Origin: Porphyrobacter sp. UBA7686
GTDB taxonomy: Bacteria > Pseudomonadota > Alphaproteobacteria > Sphingomonadales > Sphingomonadaceae
Assembly: GCA_002482865.1 (NCBI GenBank)
Contig: DLGU01000101.1
Location: 5,114 to 35,643 of the forward strand
Direction: 5' to 3'
DNA length: 30,530 nt
Shown: positions 7,293-14,976 of the stretch, one piece after another
Layout: every line of letters begins with the position of its first letter
How positions within the stretch are numbered: the stretch's first letter is position 1
Notes under the pieces: model-generated
What the model saw: the letters and a program-made list of their open reading frames with translations, nothing else
The model's database searches: none
What the model was told of the DNA's origin: nothing
Position numbers and translations under genes: made by a program

Positions 7293-8669
7293 ATGAGCAG
7301 CACTGAAACGACGCGTCGCCCACCCCGGCGTGACAAGATCACAAAGCGAACCGTTGATGCCGCCGAGCCTGGCGAGCGCGACTATTTCGTTTGGGACACC
7401 AGCTTCACCGGCTTCGGCTTCAAGGTGACGCCCAAGGGGCGGAAGGTGTTCGTATATCAGTACCGGATGCCTGCACCGGGCGAAAGCGCAGAGACATTCG
7501 CGAAGCGCTACACCATCGGCAAATACGGCAACCTCGCGCCAGATCAGGCCCGCAAGATTGCAGAGAAGCTCGCCGGCATGGTGGCGAGCGGCATTGATCC
7601 GATGGAGCATGACAAAGCGACGCACCAGACCGCCAAAGCAGCTAAGGTTGCTGCGCAGGAGCAGAAGCGCCTCGATAGTGTGCTCGCCTTCGACAGGTAC
7701 GCAGACGCGTGGCTTTCGCACTATGAGCACGAAAAGGCCCGGCGACCGTCAAGCGTCCGGCAGGCCAAGCTGGTGGTCGAGAACCATTTGAAGCAAGCGC
7801 TGGGCAGCAAGCCGATGCCCCATATCGAGCGCGCAGACCTGCAGCCGATCCTCGATGCGATCCCGGCGAAGCAAAAGGGTATGCGGCGCGCAGTGTTCGC
7901 CTATGCCTCGATCCTGTTTGGCTGGGCGATGCGGCGCGGCGATATCAAAACCAACCCCCTCGTGGCCATGGATAAGCCTTCCGCCCCAGCGGCACGGATT
8001 CGGGTCTTGAGTGACGCCGAGGTCAAACTGCTATGGCAGGCAACATACAAGCTGGGGGCACCCTTTGACGCATTCGTGCGCCTCCTCGTGCTCACCGGCC
8101 AGCGCCGTAGCGAGGTTGCAGGGATGGCGTGGGGGGAACTTGACCGTGCCGCCGCGACTTGGACGATCCCTGTTGATCGCGCGAAGAACAAGGCAGCGCA
8201 TATTGTGCCGTTGAGCCCCGCGGTCGTCGCTGAGATCGATAGCCTCGCTCTCGTAGCACTTGGCGGCAAATGGCCCGACGATGGCCCAGCGTGGCCCGCA
8301 TCCGGCCTCTTGCTCTCCACCACTGGCAAGACGCCCATCAGCGGCATATCGAAGGCCAAGGCCAAGCTTGATGCTGAGATGGCCAAAGCGAATGAGGGGC
8401 AGCTCGTTTCGGCGTGGCGCATCCATGACATTCGCCGCACGGTTGCCACCGGCTTCCAAAAACTCGGGGTGCGCTGGGAAGTCACCGAGGCCGTGCTGAA
8501 CCACGTTTCTGGCGCGCGCAGTGGCGTCGCAGGGATCTATCAGCAACACGAATGGCAAGATGAGAAGCGCAGTGCCCTTGATGCGTGGGCTGCGCAAATC
8601 GGAGCCATTGCCAGCGGTCCCCGCCAAGATAATGTCGTGTCGCTCGACACGGCCAAGAGATCGGCATGA
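7293..8669 (+). CDS. int: Tyrosine recombinase integrase, P4-like with DUF4102 arm-binding domain
   Basis: This 458-residue protein catalyses site-specific recombination between attP and the tRNA-Lys attB. Residues about 14-105 are the DUF4102-type N-terminal arm-binding domain (KRTVDAAEPGERDYFVWD...GFGFKVTPKGRK). Residues about 128-225 are a SAM-like core-binding domain. Residues about 235-440 are the catalytic domain. The tetrad is complete: R271 in LTGQRRSEV, K near 300 in RAKNKAAH, H378-x-x-R381 in IHDIRRT, H404 in LNHVSG, and the nucleophile Y416 in AGIYQQHEW. It sits 149 bp inside attL and reads into the element. Its start lies at the ATG at 7293 with AAGG upstream. It should be active as sequenced. 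Confidence 0.95.
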   Translation: MSSTETTRRPPRRDKITKRTVDAAEPGERDYFVWDTSFTGFGFKVTPKGRKVFVYQYRMPAPGESAETFAKRYTIGKYGNLAPDQARKIAEKLAGMVASGIDPMEHDKATHQTAKAAKVAAQEQKRLDSVLAFDRYADAWLSHYEHEKARRPSSVRQAKLVVENHLKQALGSKPMPHIERADLQPILDAIPAKQKGMRRAVFAYASILFGWAMRRGDIKTNPLVAMDKPSAPAARIRVLSDAEVKLLWQATYKLGAPFDAFVRLLVLTGQRRSEVAGMAWGELDRAAATWTIPVDRAKNKAAHIVPLSPAVVAEIDSLALVALGGKWPDDGPAWPASGLLLSTTGKTPISGISKAKAKLDAEMAKANEGQLVSAWRIHDIRRTVATGFQKLGVRWEVTEAVLNHVSGARSGVAGIYQQHEWQDEKRSALDAWAAQIGAIASGPRQDNVVSLDTAKRSA

Positions 8670-8681
8670 GCCGATAAAGGC

Positions 8682-8717
8682 GGCCGGGTGAGAGGGGTCG
8701 CATCCCTCAGCCCGGCC
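8682..8717 (+). terminator. Strong hairpin after the integrase gene
   Basis: GGCCGGG at 8682-8688 pairs with CCCGGCC at 8711-8717, and AGGG/CCCT pair inside it, giving a stable stem in the 76-bp gap after int. No T-run follows, so it may be a Rho-assisted stop, an mRNA-stabilising 3' end or an attenuator for the downstream operon. Confidence 0.45.
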
Positions 8718-8745
8718 TGATCACCAACCGTCCATAGGAGACGAC

Positions 8746-9198
8746 ATGATGACTACCCAGACCTTTACCACCGAACAGATGAAGGCCAAGTGGGATGAGG
8801 CCGCCCAGCGGCTGATGAAGGCCGAGATCGCGATGCATGAATACATCGATGCAACAGATCCGCTCTACTACCTCGAAAGCCAATTCCTCGCCCGTCATGG
8901 CATCAGCGTGATGACAGGGCAGCCCGATGCACGCCGTGCACTTCTCGGGGCCAATCCTGCCTATGCGGTGCCCGCGCACATGAACGACCATCGCGACAAG
9001 CTTTGCAAAGAATACGTCGACCTTGCATCTGAGCTCATGGCCATGCCAGCGCCCGATCTTGTGGCACTGCGTTGGAAGCTTGAGCACACTGAGGACGGCG
9101 GATACACCAAAGAGTATTGCGCCCAAATATGGAACGACTGCGATCGACTGATGTGCCCGGCGCCTGATGCTATCGCGGCGGCCAAGGCGGCGGCATGA
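8746..9198 (+). CDS. Hypothetical element protein, 150 aa
   Basis: I do not recognise this family. The protein is soluble, mostly helical and acidic, beginning MMTTQTFTTEQMKAKWDEAAQRL. It has several Met and Trp residues and no obvious metal site or membrane segment. TAGGAG stands 6 nt before the ATG. Its stop overlaps the next start (ATGA), so it heads the early operon. It lies between the integrase and the regulator, a slot that usually holds accessory or host-takeover functions in such elements. That role is inferred from position only. Confidence 0.75.
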   Translation: MMTTQTFTTEQMKAKWDEAAQRLMKAEIAMHEYIDATDPLYYLESQFLARHGISVMTGQPDARRALLGANPAYAVPAHMNDHRDKLCKEYVDLASELMAMPAPDLVALRWKLEHTEDGGYTKEYCAQIWNDCDRLMCPAPDAIAAAKAAA

Positions 9199-9809
9199 AA
9201 GGGCAAACCCATCAGGAAGCAGCGGGGGGCGCCGAGGTGCTCCCCGCCGAGGGTGCGGCTGCGGCCGAGTGGCAAGGCATGGCGCCAGAGCAGCACGAGG
9301 CCTTGGTGCGGAGCATGCGGCTCGCGTTTATGGCACGGCGGGCTCTTCAGGGGCGCCTGCCAGAGCCGGGGCGCGCATTGGCCGACTTACTGCGAAGCGA
9401 TGCACCCCTAGGATTCGAGATCCGGCAAATGCTTGCAGATTTCCTTGATCATCGCGCTGCCCGGCATGGCAGGCCAGTCGCTCGGTTTAGTGGCGCCGGC
9501 CAGAAAAGTCCGTTGCTGCAATTTGAAAAGCGCATCGAGTATCTGCGCCTTGCTGATGAATTCCACGCCCATAGAGGCTTGCCGACCCAGAAGTTTGCCG
9601 AGGAAAAGACCCAAGGCAGTGATAGAAAGCTCGACCGCGCGCTCGCATGTGCGCGGGAGTTTGATCGATGGCGGGCCGAGGAAATGCCCAACGAGTTCGG
9701 CGATCCCGAGCGTGTGGGGATCATCGATGCCGACGAATATGAGCAATTCCTGCGCGAACAATTCGTCGACTGGCTGCTCGACAATCCCGAGCGCGACCCA
9801 ACGCGCTGA
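9195..9809 (+). CDS. Hypothetical element protein, 204 aa
   Basis: This is an unrecognised protein. An Ala/Glu-rich N-terminus (about 1-30) precedes a helical region (about 30-90). Then comes a charged region with FEKRIEYLRLADEFHAHRG and a strongly acidic C-terminus (IIDADEYEQFLREQFVDWLLDNPERD). No transmembrane segments, zinc site or catalytic motif are seen. It is translationally coupled to the upstream gene by ATGA. Codon choice matches the GC-rich phage genes around it, so it is likely real. Confidence 0.7.
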   Translation: MKGQTHQEAAGGAEVLPAEGAAAAEWQGMAPEQHEALVRSMRLAFMARRALQGRLPEPGRALADLLRSDAPLGFEIRQMLADFLDHRAARHGRPVARFSGAGQKSPLLQFEKRIEYLRLADEFHAHRGLPTQKFAEEKTQGSDRKLDRALACAREFDRWRAEEMPNEFGDPERVGIIDADEYEQFLREQFVDWLLDNPERDPTR

Positions 9810-9868
9810 GGCTAGCGACACTATCGTTTCATAGCGGCGCTGAAACAGCAGACGGAACGCGCCAAAAC

Positions 9869-9896
9869 TTGGGCCTAACGCAACAACGAGGCCCAA
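9869..9896. promoter_or_regulatory. Inverted repeat before the AlpA-like gene
   Basis: TTGGGCCT (9869-9876) and AGGCCCAA (9889-9896) are perfect 8-bp arms 12 bp apart. They end 2 bp before the start codon at 9899. This is a likely operator for the adjacent regulator; as RNA it would form a hairpin covering the ribosome site. Confidence 0.5.
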
Positions 9897-9898
9897 AC

Positions 9899-10111
9899 AT
9901 GAACCTGATGACTGTGCAAGAGGCAGCTGCATATTGCCGCCTTTCGAAGTTCACCCTTGAGCGATACCGCGTCACCGGTGAGGGGCCCCGCTTCGCGAAA
10001 TTCGGATCGAGCAAAACCGGCGGCGCAATCCGCTACCGGCAATCTGACCTCGACGATTGGATCTCCGGACGCATTGTGCGTAGCACCAGCGAGGCGAGTG
10101 CCGCTGCATGA
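9899..10111 (+). CDS. AlpA/MerR-like helix-turn-helix regulator or excisionase
   Basis: This is a 70-residue protein with one winged HTH of the AlpA/Xis type. MTVQEAAAYCRLSKFTLERYRVTGEGPRFAKFG forms the helix-turn-helix, and AIRYRQSDLDDWISGR forms the wing and the typical DLDxW ending. In P4-like elements AlpA switches on integrase or excision, and related proteins serve directly as excisionases. I chose the ATG at 9899. An in-frame TTG at 9869 would place the inverted repeat inside the coding sequence. The stop overlaps the next start as ATGA. The inverted repeat directly upstream suggests self-regulation. Confidence 0.85.
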   Translation: MNLMTVQEAAAYCRLSKFTLERYRVTGEGPRFAKFGSSKTGGAIRYRQSDLDDWISGRIVRSTSEASAAA

Positions 10112-10392
10112 GAAGTCCGCCCAAAGAAAAAGGCCCAGCGGTTGCAACGCCGGGCCATGATCGAAGCAGCCTCGTCAGCACTTTTGATCAAGATGAGACA
10201 TACAGCGAACAGGCCGAAAATGCAAGGGTGCGCTGCCTCGACTGCGCGCTCTTCCATTCCCACGGCGACAGCTGGGGCGAATGCCGCGCATTGCCGCCGC
10301 GCTTTGTCCAGAACGGGCTAGAGGCGGGCGCATGGCCGCGCATCAGCGCGTCCAACTGGTGCGGCGCGTTCATGCGGGACGTTGGAGCATGA
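10108..10392 (+). CDS. Small Cys-rich putative zinc-binding protein
   Basis: This is a 94-residue protein. Its first 40 residues are polar and probably disordered. Residues about 43-90 hold a Cys/Trp-rich module: RCLDCALFHSHGDSWGECRALPP, then WPRISASNWCGAF. The four Cys (C-x2-C, C, C) with nearby His could bind one zinc. This layout is familiar from small phage and cyanobacterial hypothetical proteins without known function. It is coupled by ATGA overlaps to the AlpA-like gene before it and the primase-helicase after it, so it may assist replication or its control. Confidence 0.75.
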   Translation: MRSPPKEKGPAVATPGHDRSSLVSTFDQDETYSEQAENARVRCLDCALFHSHGDSWGECRALPPRFVQNGLEAGAWPRISASNWCGAFMRDVGA

Positions 10393-12638
10393 GTGCGGCT
10401 GAGAAGATTGAGGACGCCGTCTGCGCCGATGATGCGCGCCAGCTATTCGCCGAGCTCGATCAAATCCACCTTGTCGCGCTCGATCCCGAAAAGCGCAGGC
10501 ACCCCGAAGGGCGCGACTTTGGCCGTGATATCGATGCGGCCGTGGCATGGGCCGCGCAATCGAACGCCGGCGGCCTCAATATCTATTGGACGGTCAACCT
10601 TGTGCGGCCGGGCGTCAACAAAAAGCCGAGCAAGGACGATATCGAGGCGGCCCGCTTCGCTCACGTCGACGTGGACCCGCCCAAGGATGGATCGCCCTTC
10701 GACCCAGCCGCGGTGGCGGCGGCCTTCGAAGAGAGCCAGCGCCCACCCTCATTTGTAATCGATAGCGGAAACGGGCTGCAGGCTTTCTGGCGCCTCGATG
10801 ACGGCTGCGCCAATTTGCCCAGTATCGAGGCCATCAATGTGCAGCTGCGCGATCATTTCGGCGGCGACAGCTGCCAGAACATCGATCGGCTAATGCGAGT
10901 ACCGGGCTTTGTGAATTACCCGGACCATAAGAAGCGCGCCGCTGGGCGCGTTGCGCGTGTCGCGGGCTGGGTCGCGCCTGATGAGGGGCTAATCTACGCA
11001 CCAGAGGAAATTCGCGCAGCGTTCCCGCAATCTGCGCCTAAGCCAGGCCCCTCCAATGCGCTGCCCGGCGCGCCGGACGCAGGATGCGCATTGATCACGC
11101 CGGATGATCTCGGCCTGCCGCAAATGGATGGGTTGCGCAGTGCCATCGAGCACCCGCCTGGCCGCGATCGCAGTGGCGACGGACTGGCCGTTGCCCGCCT
11201 CATGGCGAATGCCAAATTCGCAGACGAGCAGATCCTCGGCATCTTGCTCAATCCCGTCAACGCCGTGAGTGCGCACTTTTTGGCCCAACGTGACCCGCGT
11301 CGGCAGGTGCTGCGCGTCATCGGCGTTGTGCGGCGTGATGATGGGCAGGGATCACCCGCGAGCGAGGTGAACGCCCCCGCAAGCGCCGACGCACCACTGC
11401 TTGATCTCGATGACGCAGCCGATTGGCACGATATCGACGTGCCGCCGCGCAAATGGCTGCTGCAAGGATGGTTCCCTCTCGGCGAAATGGGGCTTTGGAC
11501 TGGCGCAGGGGCAGTGGGCAAATCGCTCGCAACGCAACAGCTTGCCGTTTGCATTTCCGCCGGAAAGCCGTTTCTCGGCATCAAGGTGATGCAGGGGCCG
11601 AGCATCTACATCACTTGCGAGGACAGTAAAGAGGAGGTGCAGCGTAGGTTCAAGGCAATCTCTGCGCAGATGGGCGTCCGTCTGGCGCACGGGCAATGCC
11701 GAATGCGAAGCTGGAAAGGCGAGCTCGATCTTGAATTGGCGGTTTTCGACAAGGAACGAAAGATGAAGCCGACTGATCGCTTTGCATCGCTCCGAAAGAC
11801 CGCCCTTGCTACCGGCGCGAAGCTGCTTGTGCTCGACAACACCTCGCACCTGTTTGGCGGCGATGAAAACGTTAAACGCGAGGTGGCCGCATTCACCAAT
11901 CTCATGAACGGCCTAGCCGCCGAAATGGGCGGTGTGGTGTTACTGCTCGGCCATCCCAACAAGACCGGCTTAAATAACCCTGGCGCTGCCGATGGCAATC
12001 AATTCGGCGGCTCCGTGGGCTGGGAAAACCAAGTGCGATCCCGTGTGTTCCAATCGGCACCCAACCCCGATGATCCAGACTTGCGCGAAATCACCAACCC
12101 GAAGGCGAACTATGCCGCGAAAGGCGGCTCGGCGAGATTCCGTTGGTACATGGGCGCATTTGTTCGCGATGAGGATTTGCCGAGCGCCTACGCCGCCGAA
12201 CTTGGCAAAGCGGTTCGCGCCAATGCCGAAAACGAGACTTTCCTCGCCTGCTTGCGCACACGTGAGGCGCAAGGTGAGGGGCGGCTTGTCGGCCCCGCAC
12301 CCGGCCCGAACTATGCCCCGACACAATTTGAGGGGATGCCCGAGGCCAAGGGCATGAAGCGCGAGCGCCTCAAACTGGCAATGGAGCGCCTCTTTGCCAC
12401 CGACGCAATCGAGGCTTTCACCTATCGAAACAAAGCTAAGGGGCGTGATGTGACAGTGATCCGCGAGGTCTGCCGATCATCCCCGAACGCCACCCCCGAA
12501 CTCGTCCCGAACACTTTCCCCGAACTACCCCGAACTACTACCCCGAACTACCCCGCGCACACTCCTATATCTAAAGATATAGAGGGCGCGGCCTCAGGGC
12601 CGCCCTCGCCCTCTGATGATGGGGCGGGGCAGGGATGA
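10389..12638 (+). CDS. Primase-helicase (prim-pol-like domain fused to RepA/AAA_25 ATPase)
   Basis: This is a 749-residue replication protein. Residues about 1-200 resemble the RepB/prim-pol primase fold: ARFAHVDVDPPKD as the metal strand, then SFVIDSGNGLQAFWRLDD and the RLMRVPGFVNYPD block. Residues about 340-600 are a RecA-like helicase of the RepA type. Walker A is GAGAVGKS (372-379), and Walker B is LLVLDNTSHLF with Asp483, followed by LLLGHPNKTG. The Pro/Thr-rich C-terminus is encoded by an iteron-like array. Such fusions start replication of phage satellites and small plasmids from a nearby origin. I chose the ATG at 10389 because it overlaps the previous stop as ATGA; a longer upstream frame would overlap the Cys-rich gene. 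Confidence 0.9.
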   Translation: MSAAEKIEDAVCADDARQLFAELDQIHLVALDPEKRRHPEGRDFGRDIDAAVAWAAQSNAGGLNIYWTVNLVRPGVNKKPSKDDIEAARFAHVDVDPPKDGSPFDPAAVAAAFEESQRPPSFVIDSGNGLQAFWRLDDGCANLPSIEAINVQLRDHFGGDSCQNIDRLMRVPGFVNYPDHKKRAAGRVARVAGWVAPDEGLIYAPEEIRAAFPQSAPKPGPSNALPGAPDAGCALITPDDLGLPQMDGLRSAIEHPPGRDRSGDGLAVARLMANAKFADEQILGILLNPVNAVSAHFLAQRDPRRQVLRVIGVVRRDDGQGSPASEVNAPASADAPLLDLDDAADWHDIDVPPRKWLLQGWFPLGEMGLWTGAGAVGKSLATQQLAVCISAGKPFLGIKVMQGPSIYITCEDSKEEVQRRFKAISAQMGVRLAHGQCRMRSWKGELDLELAVFDKERKMKPTDRFASLRKTALATGAKLLVLDNTSHLFGGDENVKREVAAFTNLMNGLAAEMGGVVLLLGHPNKTGLNNPGAADGNQFGGSVGWENQVRSRVFQSAPNPDDPDLREITNPKANYAAKGGSARFRWYMGAFVRDEDLPSAYAAELGKAVRANAENETFLACLRTREAQGEGRLVGPAPGPNYAPTQFEGMPEAKGMKRERLKLAMERLFATDAIEAFTYRNKAKGRDVTVIREVCRSSPNATPELVPNTFPELPRTTTPNYPAHTPISKDIEGAASGPPSPSDDGAGQG
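12481..12550 (+). repeat. Iteron-like array of CCCCGAAC(TA)
   Basis: Six copies of CCCCGAAC or a one-base variant start at 12481, 12494, 12505, 12518, 12528 and 12541. Spacing is 10-13 bp, about one helical turn, and the last three copies share CCCCGAACTA. They lie inside the 3' end of the primase-helicase gene, just before an AT-rich palindrome. Repeats phased like this are typical binding sites of replication initiators. Confidence 0.6.
12565..12607. other. Candidate replication origin: AT palindrome plus GC hairpin
   Basis: CTATATCT-AA-AGATATAG (12565-12582) is a perfect AT-rich palindrome in GC-rich DNA and could be the unwinding element. GAGGGCG (12582-12588) and CGCCCTC (12601-12607) then form a GC hairpin. 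With the upstream iteron-like array this makes an origin-like module. All of it still lies within the last codons of the primase-helicase. A transcription terminator is the alternative. Confidence 0.5.
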
Positions 12639-12760
12639 AAGTTCAAGCAGAAATGATCGGGCTGCGCCTTTCCATCCTGCACTCAGCCACACCGCTACGC
12701 GCGCGAGGCACTGCGAACCGCGCAACCCATCGGGACAGGTATCGCGCGCATGCGCGAGCC

Positions 12761-12979
12761 TCAGCCTGGGCCGCACGTCGCCTCTCGCTTCCCGCATCGG
12801 CTGCAGCGCATCCGCTGGGCGAGGGCGTCGAGATCACGCGGCCAGCCCTTGGTGTGGCAGGCAATCGCCACGGGCACCGGGTCGAGCAATTCGCGGTGAT
12901 GGCAGGCACGGCATTCGACGCGCAGCTGATAGCCATGGCGCGAGAGGTCGCTCACCGTTCTGCAATTCTTGCTGCCCAT
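12761..12979 (-). CDS. Small zinc-ribbon protein on the opposite strand
   Basis: This is a 72-residue protein. It contains YQLRVECRACHHRELLD and, about 30 residues later, RMRCSRCGKREATC. The two C-x2-C knuckles make a four-Cys zinc ribbon. The pattern (hydrophobic lead, CRACHH, then RCSRCG near the end) is one I know from many short alphaproteobacterial phage and plasmid hypotheticals of unknown function. It reads against its neighbours and converges on the primase-helicase. The start is the ATG at 12979 with AGG close upstream; a GTG at about 12955 is possible. Longer + strand frames across this stretch lack any domain and are taken as shadows. Confidence 0.7.
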   Translation of the reverse strand: MGSKNCRTVSDLSRHGYQLRVECRACHHRELLDPVPVAIACHTKGWPRDLDALAQRMRCSRCGKREATCGPG

Positions 12980-13265
12980 GCCTGGGCGATGCCTTGGGCG
13001 CTGGCGGCGGGGAAGGGTGGTGCAGAACAATCGGGGAACAAGGCTGTGGAACAAGCCTGCGCACTAATTCATAATCAGCGGGCCATGCCGCGCGAAGCCC
13101 TGAATTCCGCCATTGCTCGGCTAGTAATCTCACACTCTCGAAATAGGCATCGAATAGGCGGCACGCCCACCCGGATCAGCGGCGGCAATCATTGCGTCCA
13201 CCCGCCCGCATCATCCGGCCTAGCCTCTCCCCTGGCCACCCCCGACATGACGAGGAATCCACCCC

Positions 13266-13622
13266 ATGACCAACACCGCCGCCACCAGCATCGCGCCCGC
13301 CTTCAACGCCTTCCGTCAGATCGATGATGGCCAGCGCCGCGCCATCCACCGGGTTGCGATCGATGACAGCGGCGCGGTGGTGGCATGGGAGCCTGAGCCG
13401 GTGCGCCTTGAGGTGCCAAGCGGCATGGCGGGCGATTCCGATGTGTCCGCCGCTACGCTTGCGCACTGGCGCATCTCGTCGTTGGCCTTCGGTTCTGCCA
13501 ATTGCACCTTCACCAGCGCGCCCGTGCTGCGCCTGGTCGGCGGCAAGCTGATCGATATGCCGACCTATGGCGGCGAGGATGCCGAGCCCGTGCGGGCAAC
13601 CAAGGCGCTGATCGCGGCTTAG
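13266..13622 (+). CDS. Hypothetical element protein, 118 aa
   Basis: This is an unrecognised soluble protein that begins MTNTAATSIAPAFNAFRQIDD. It is predicted to be mainly beta-strand in the middle (AIDDSGAVVAWEPEPVRLEVPSG; LRLVGGKLIDMPTYGG). There is no transmembrane segment or metal site. Codon usage is typical of the element. Its upstream region (13080-13265) has no other gene and must hold its promoter. It is followed by the small reverse-strand gene. Confidence 0.65.
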   Translation: MTNTAATSIAPAFNAFRQIDDGQRRAIHRVAIDDSGAVVAWEPEPVRLEVPSGMAGDSDVSAATLAHWRISSLAFGSANCTFTSAPVLRLVGGKLIDMPTYGGEDAEPVRATKALIAA

Positions 13623-13653
13623 CGCTGGCCGGCGCGCAGCCGGGTCAACTTGG

Positions 13654-13854
13654 TCAGTCTGAAGGAGTGACGGGCTGAGACGCTAATGGTTTCGAACCAT
13701 TCTTGCGAGGTGAGAAAATACTAAATCCGAGAAGTCGTTTTCGCCTCTTGGCAGGCGCAGCAGTCGGAGGCGAACCCTCTTCGGAGATCGGTGTGAGTTT
13801 TCCTTGTCGATTGCAGACTAGATAGGGTGCTTTTGTACAAGATCCTTTGGGCAT
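13654..13854 (-). CDS. Small basic protein with a perfect Shine-Dalgarno
   Basis: This 66-residue frame reads leftwards. It is supported mainly by a perfect AGGAGG exactly 8 nt before its ATG. The product is Lys/Arg-rich (PAKRRKRLLGF, SPRKNGSKP) with two Cys (C6 and C14) and ends in a flexible Ser/Pro tail. It has no membrane segment. Basic proteins of this size in mobile elements are often DNA- or RNA-binding or anti-host factors, but nothing in the sequence shows which. Local GC is lower than in the rest of the element, as in the next 490 bp. Confidence 0.55.
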   Translation of the reverse strand: MPKGSCTKAPYLVCNRQGKLTPISEEGSPPTAAPAKRRKRLLGFSIFSPRKNGSKPLASQPVTPSD

Positions 13855-13869
13855 CGTGCTTGCCTCCTG

Positions 13870-14358
13870 TGTTGCACAGAGGCGAGAATAATTCAGGATA
13901 ATGATGCAAGAAAGACAACCAAATCGCCGACTGCGGCGGATGGTTGCAAATCTGGGATAAAGCTTTCGGCGACGCAGGCGACCATTACAGCCTTCCGAAT
14001 AGCGCTCAAACTAGGCCCCTCGGTGGCGGAATCTGACAGCTGCATTCTTGAGCAACTCGACTCTTTGCTCAATTCCGATGTATGCTCACACTGTCCCGCC
14101 GATGGCATCGCCTTTTGCTTAAGGCGACCACCCGGACGCCGGACGCATGCGTGCCAGCAATCAGCCGAGACGATTGGCCGTCAGCCCCCGGGCCCAGACC
14201 GCCCTGTCCAATTTGCTGAACTGGAAAGCACACGCATTGCCTGAAGCTATTCTAGATGGCTGACGGCGAGGCGATTGCTCGCAACCTGCCATAATGGTTG
14301 CACTAGGACGTTGAACGCAACTCTTAGGGGTTGTGGCCACGCCCCGGAGTATTCAGTC
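13870..14358. other. Lower-GC stretch without a confident gene
   Basis: Short frames exist on both strands (13893-14108 minus, 14023-14244 plus). They overlap each other, lack convincing ribosome sites and match nothing known to me. The stretch separates divergent small genes and probably holds their promoters. A regulatory RNA is possible but no clear structure was seen. Confidence 0.35.
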
Positions 14359-14472
14359 ATGAAACTTCGGAATAAGAAAAAAACCGTGAAGGTCGAGTGG
14401 ACGATCAATGTTGCCGAGATTGCGCGCCATATGGGGCGTATGATTGTGGCGTTGGCTTGCATCTTGTCCTGA
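14359..14472 (+). CDS. 37-residue basic small protein with C-terminal hydrophobic helix
   Basis: The ORF begins MKLRNKKKTVKVEWTINVA and ends MGRMIVALACILS. GGAG sits 9 nt before the ATG and a strong terminator begins 5 nt after the stop, so this is a complete one-gene unit. The product has a strongly basic N-terminus and a short amphipathic to hydrophobic C-terminus. That would suit membrane association, small-toxin behaviour or DNA binding. No family is recognised. Confidence 0.5.
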   Translation: MKLRNKKKTVKVEWTINVAEIARHMGRMIVALACILS

Positions 14473-14476
14473 GTTT

Positions 14477-14511
14477 CCCCGGCGGGCCTTGCTCGCCGGG
14501 GTTTCTCGTTT
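14477..14511 (+). terminator. Rho-independent terminator
   Basis: CCCCGGCG (14477-14484) pairs with CGCCGGGG (14494-14501). Inner pairs shorten the loop to about 3 nt, and TTTCTCGTTT follows. It sits right after the 37-residue gene. Confidence 0.8.
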
Positions 14512-14573
14512 GACCTTGGCCGCCGCCAAGCCATGGCGGGAAAGTCTCTCCCGCCGCCTGCCATCCTCGGCGC

Positions 14574-14897
14574 ATGGTCGAGCAGCGGAAACGATACGGC
14601 GGCGCGGGCAATCGCAACCCCAACCGCAAGGCCTATGACGGGCATGTACGACCCGAGCAGACGCGCCCGATGCCCCCTGAGTTTCGCGACGAATACATAC
14701 GCAGTGGATGGGACTGCCAGTATTGGTTCGGCACAAATTGGCGCGTGATGATTCGCTGGATTGAGGAGGCAGGCGGGGATGAATTGCGCGCAGCCCGCCG
14801 CGAGTGGCTGCGCCAGAATGGCCGCAACCGGATCGCACATGTGCAACACGTGAAGGGGTGGAGCGCTGAGAAGCTCAAGGCGCTGCACAATGACTAA
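14574..14897 (+). CDS. Hypothetical phage-type protein, 107 aa
   Basis: This is a soluble, basic, Trp-rich protein (SGWDCQYWFGTNWRVMIRWIEE, then RREWLRQNGRNRIAHVQHV). The Arg/Asn-rich N-terminus (QRKRYGGAGNRNPNRKAYDG) and aromatic centre suggest nucleic-acid contact, but no named domain is evident. The residue mix looks like real coding sequence rather than a shadow. It follows the terminator at 14511 and therefore needs its own promoter. It ends 80 bp before the convergent stop of the membrane-protein gene. Confidence 0.65.
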   Translation: MVEQRKRYGGAGNRNPNRKAYDGHVRPEQTRPMPPEFRDEYIRSGWDCQYWFGTNWRVMIRWIEEAGGDELRAARREWLRQNGRNRIAHVQHVKGWSAEKLKALHND

Positions 14898-14976
14898 GCT
14901 CTTGGCTTCACATGTCCGCACCGTACTGCGCGCGTTCGGATGCGCCATGATGGCGGGTGTCATCGTTTGTGGTGTT

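Noticed and set aside
7018..7323. Reverse frame containing LTLNQRVLGSSPSAST
   Set aside because: This is the well-known spurious translation of a tRNA 3' half; it covers attL and not a gene. The same peptide appears at 24296-24481 over the tRNA itself.
12481..12550. Repeat array considered as a CRISPR
   Set aside because: Units are 8-10 bp with 10-13-bp steps inside a coding sequence, far too short for repeats and spacers, and there are no cas genes.
12635..13327. 230-codon + strand frame starting by ATGA overlap with the primase-helicase
   Set aside because: The product is Ala/Arg-rich with no domain, and it runs across the zinc-ribbon gene on the other strand and into the next gene. The first part could still be expressed, but I cannot support it.
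13893..14244. Two short overlapping frames on opposite strands (13893-14108 and 14023-14244)
   Set aside because: Neither has a convincing ribosome site, a domain or a coding bias; they cannot both be real and neither is supported.
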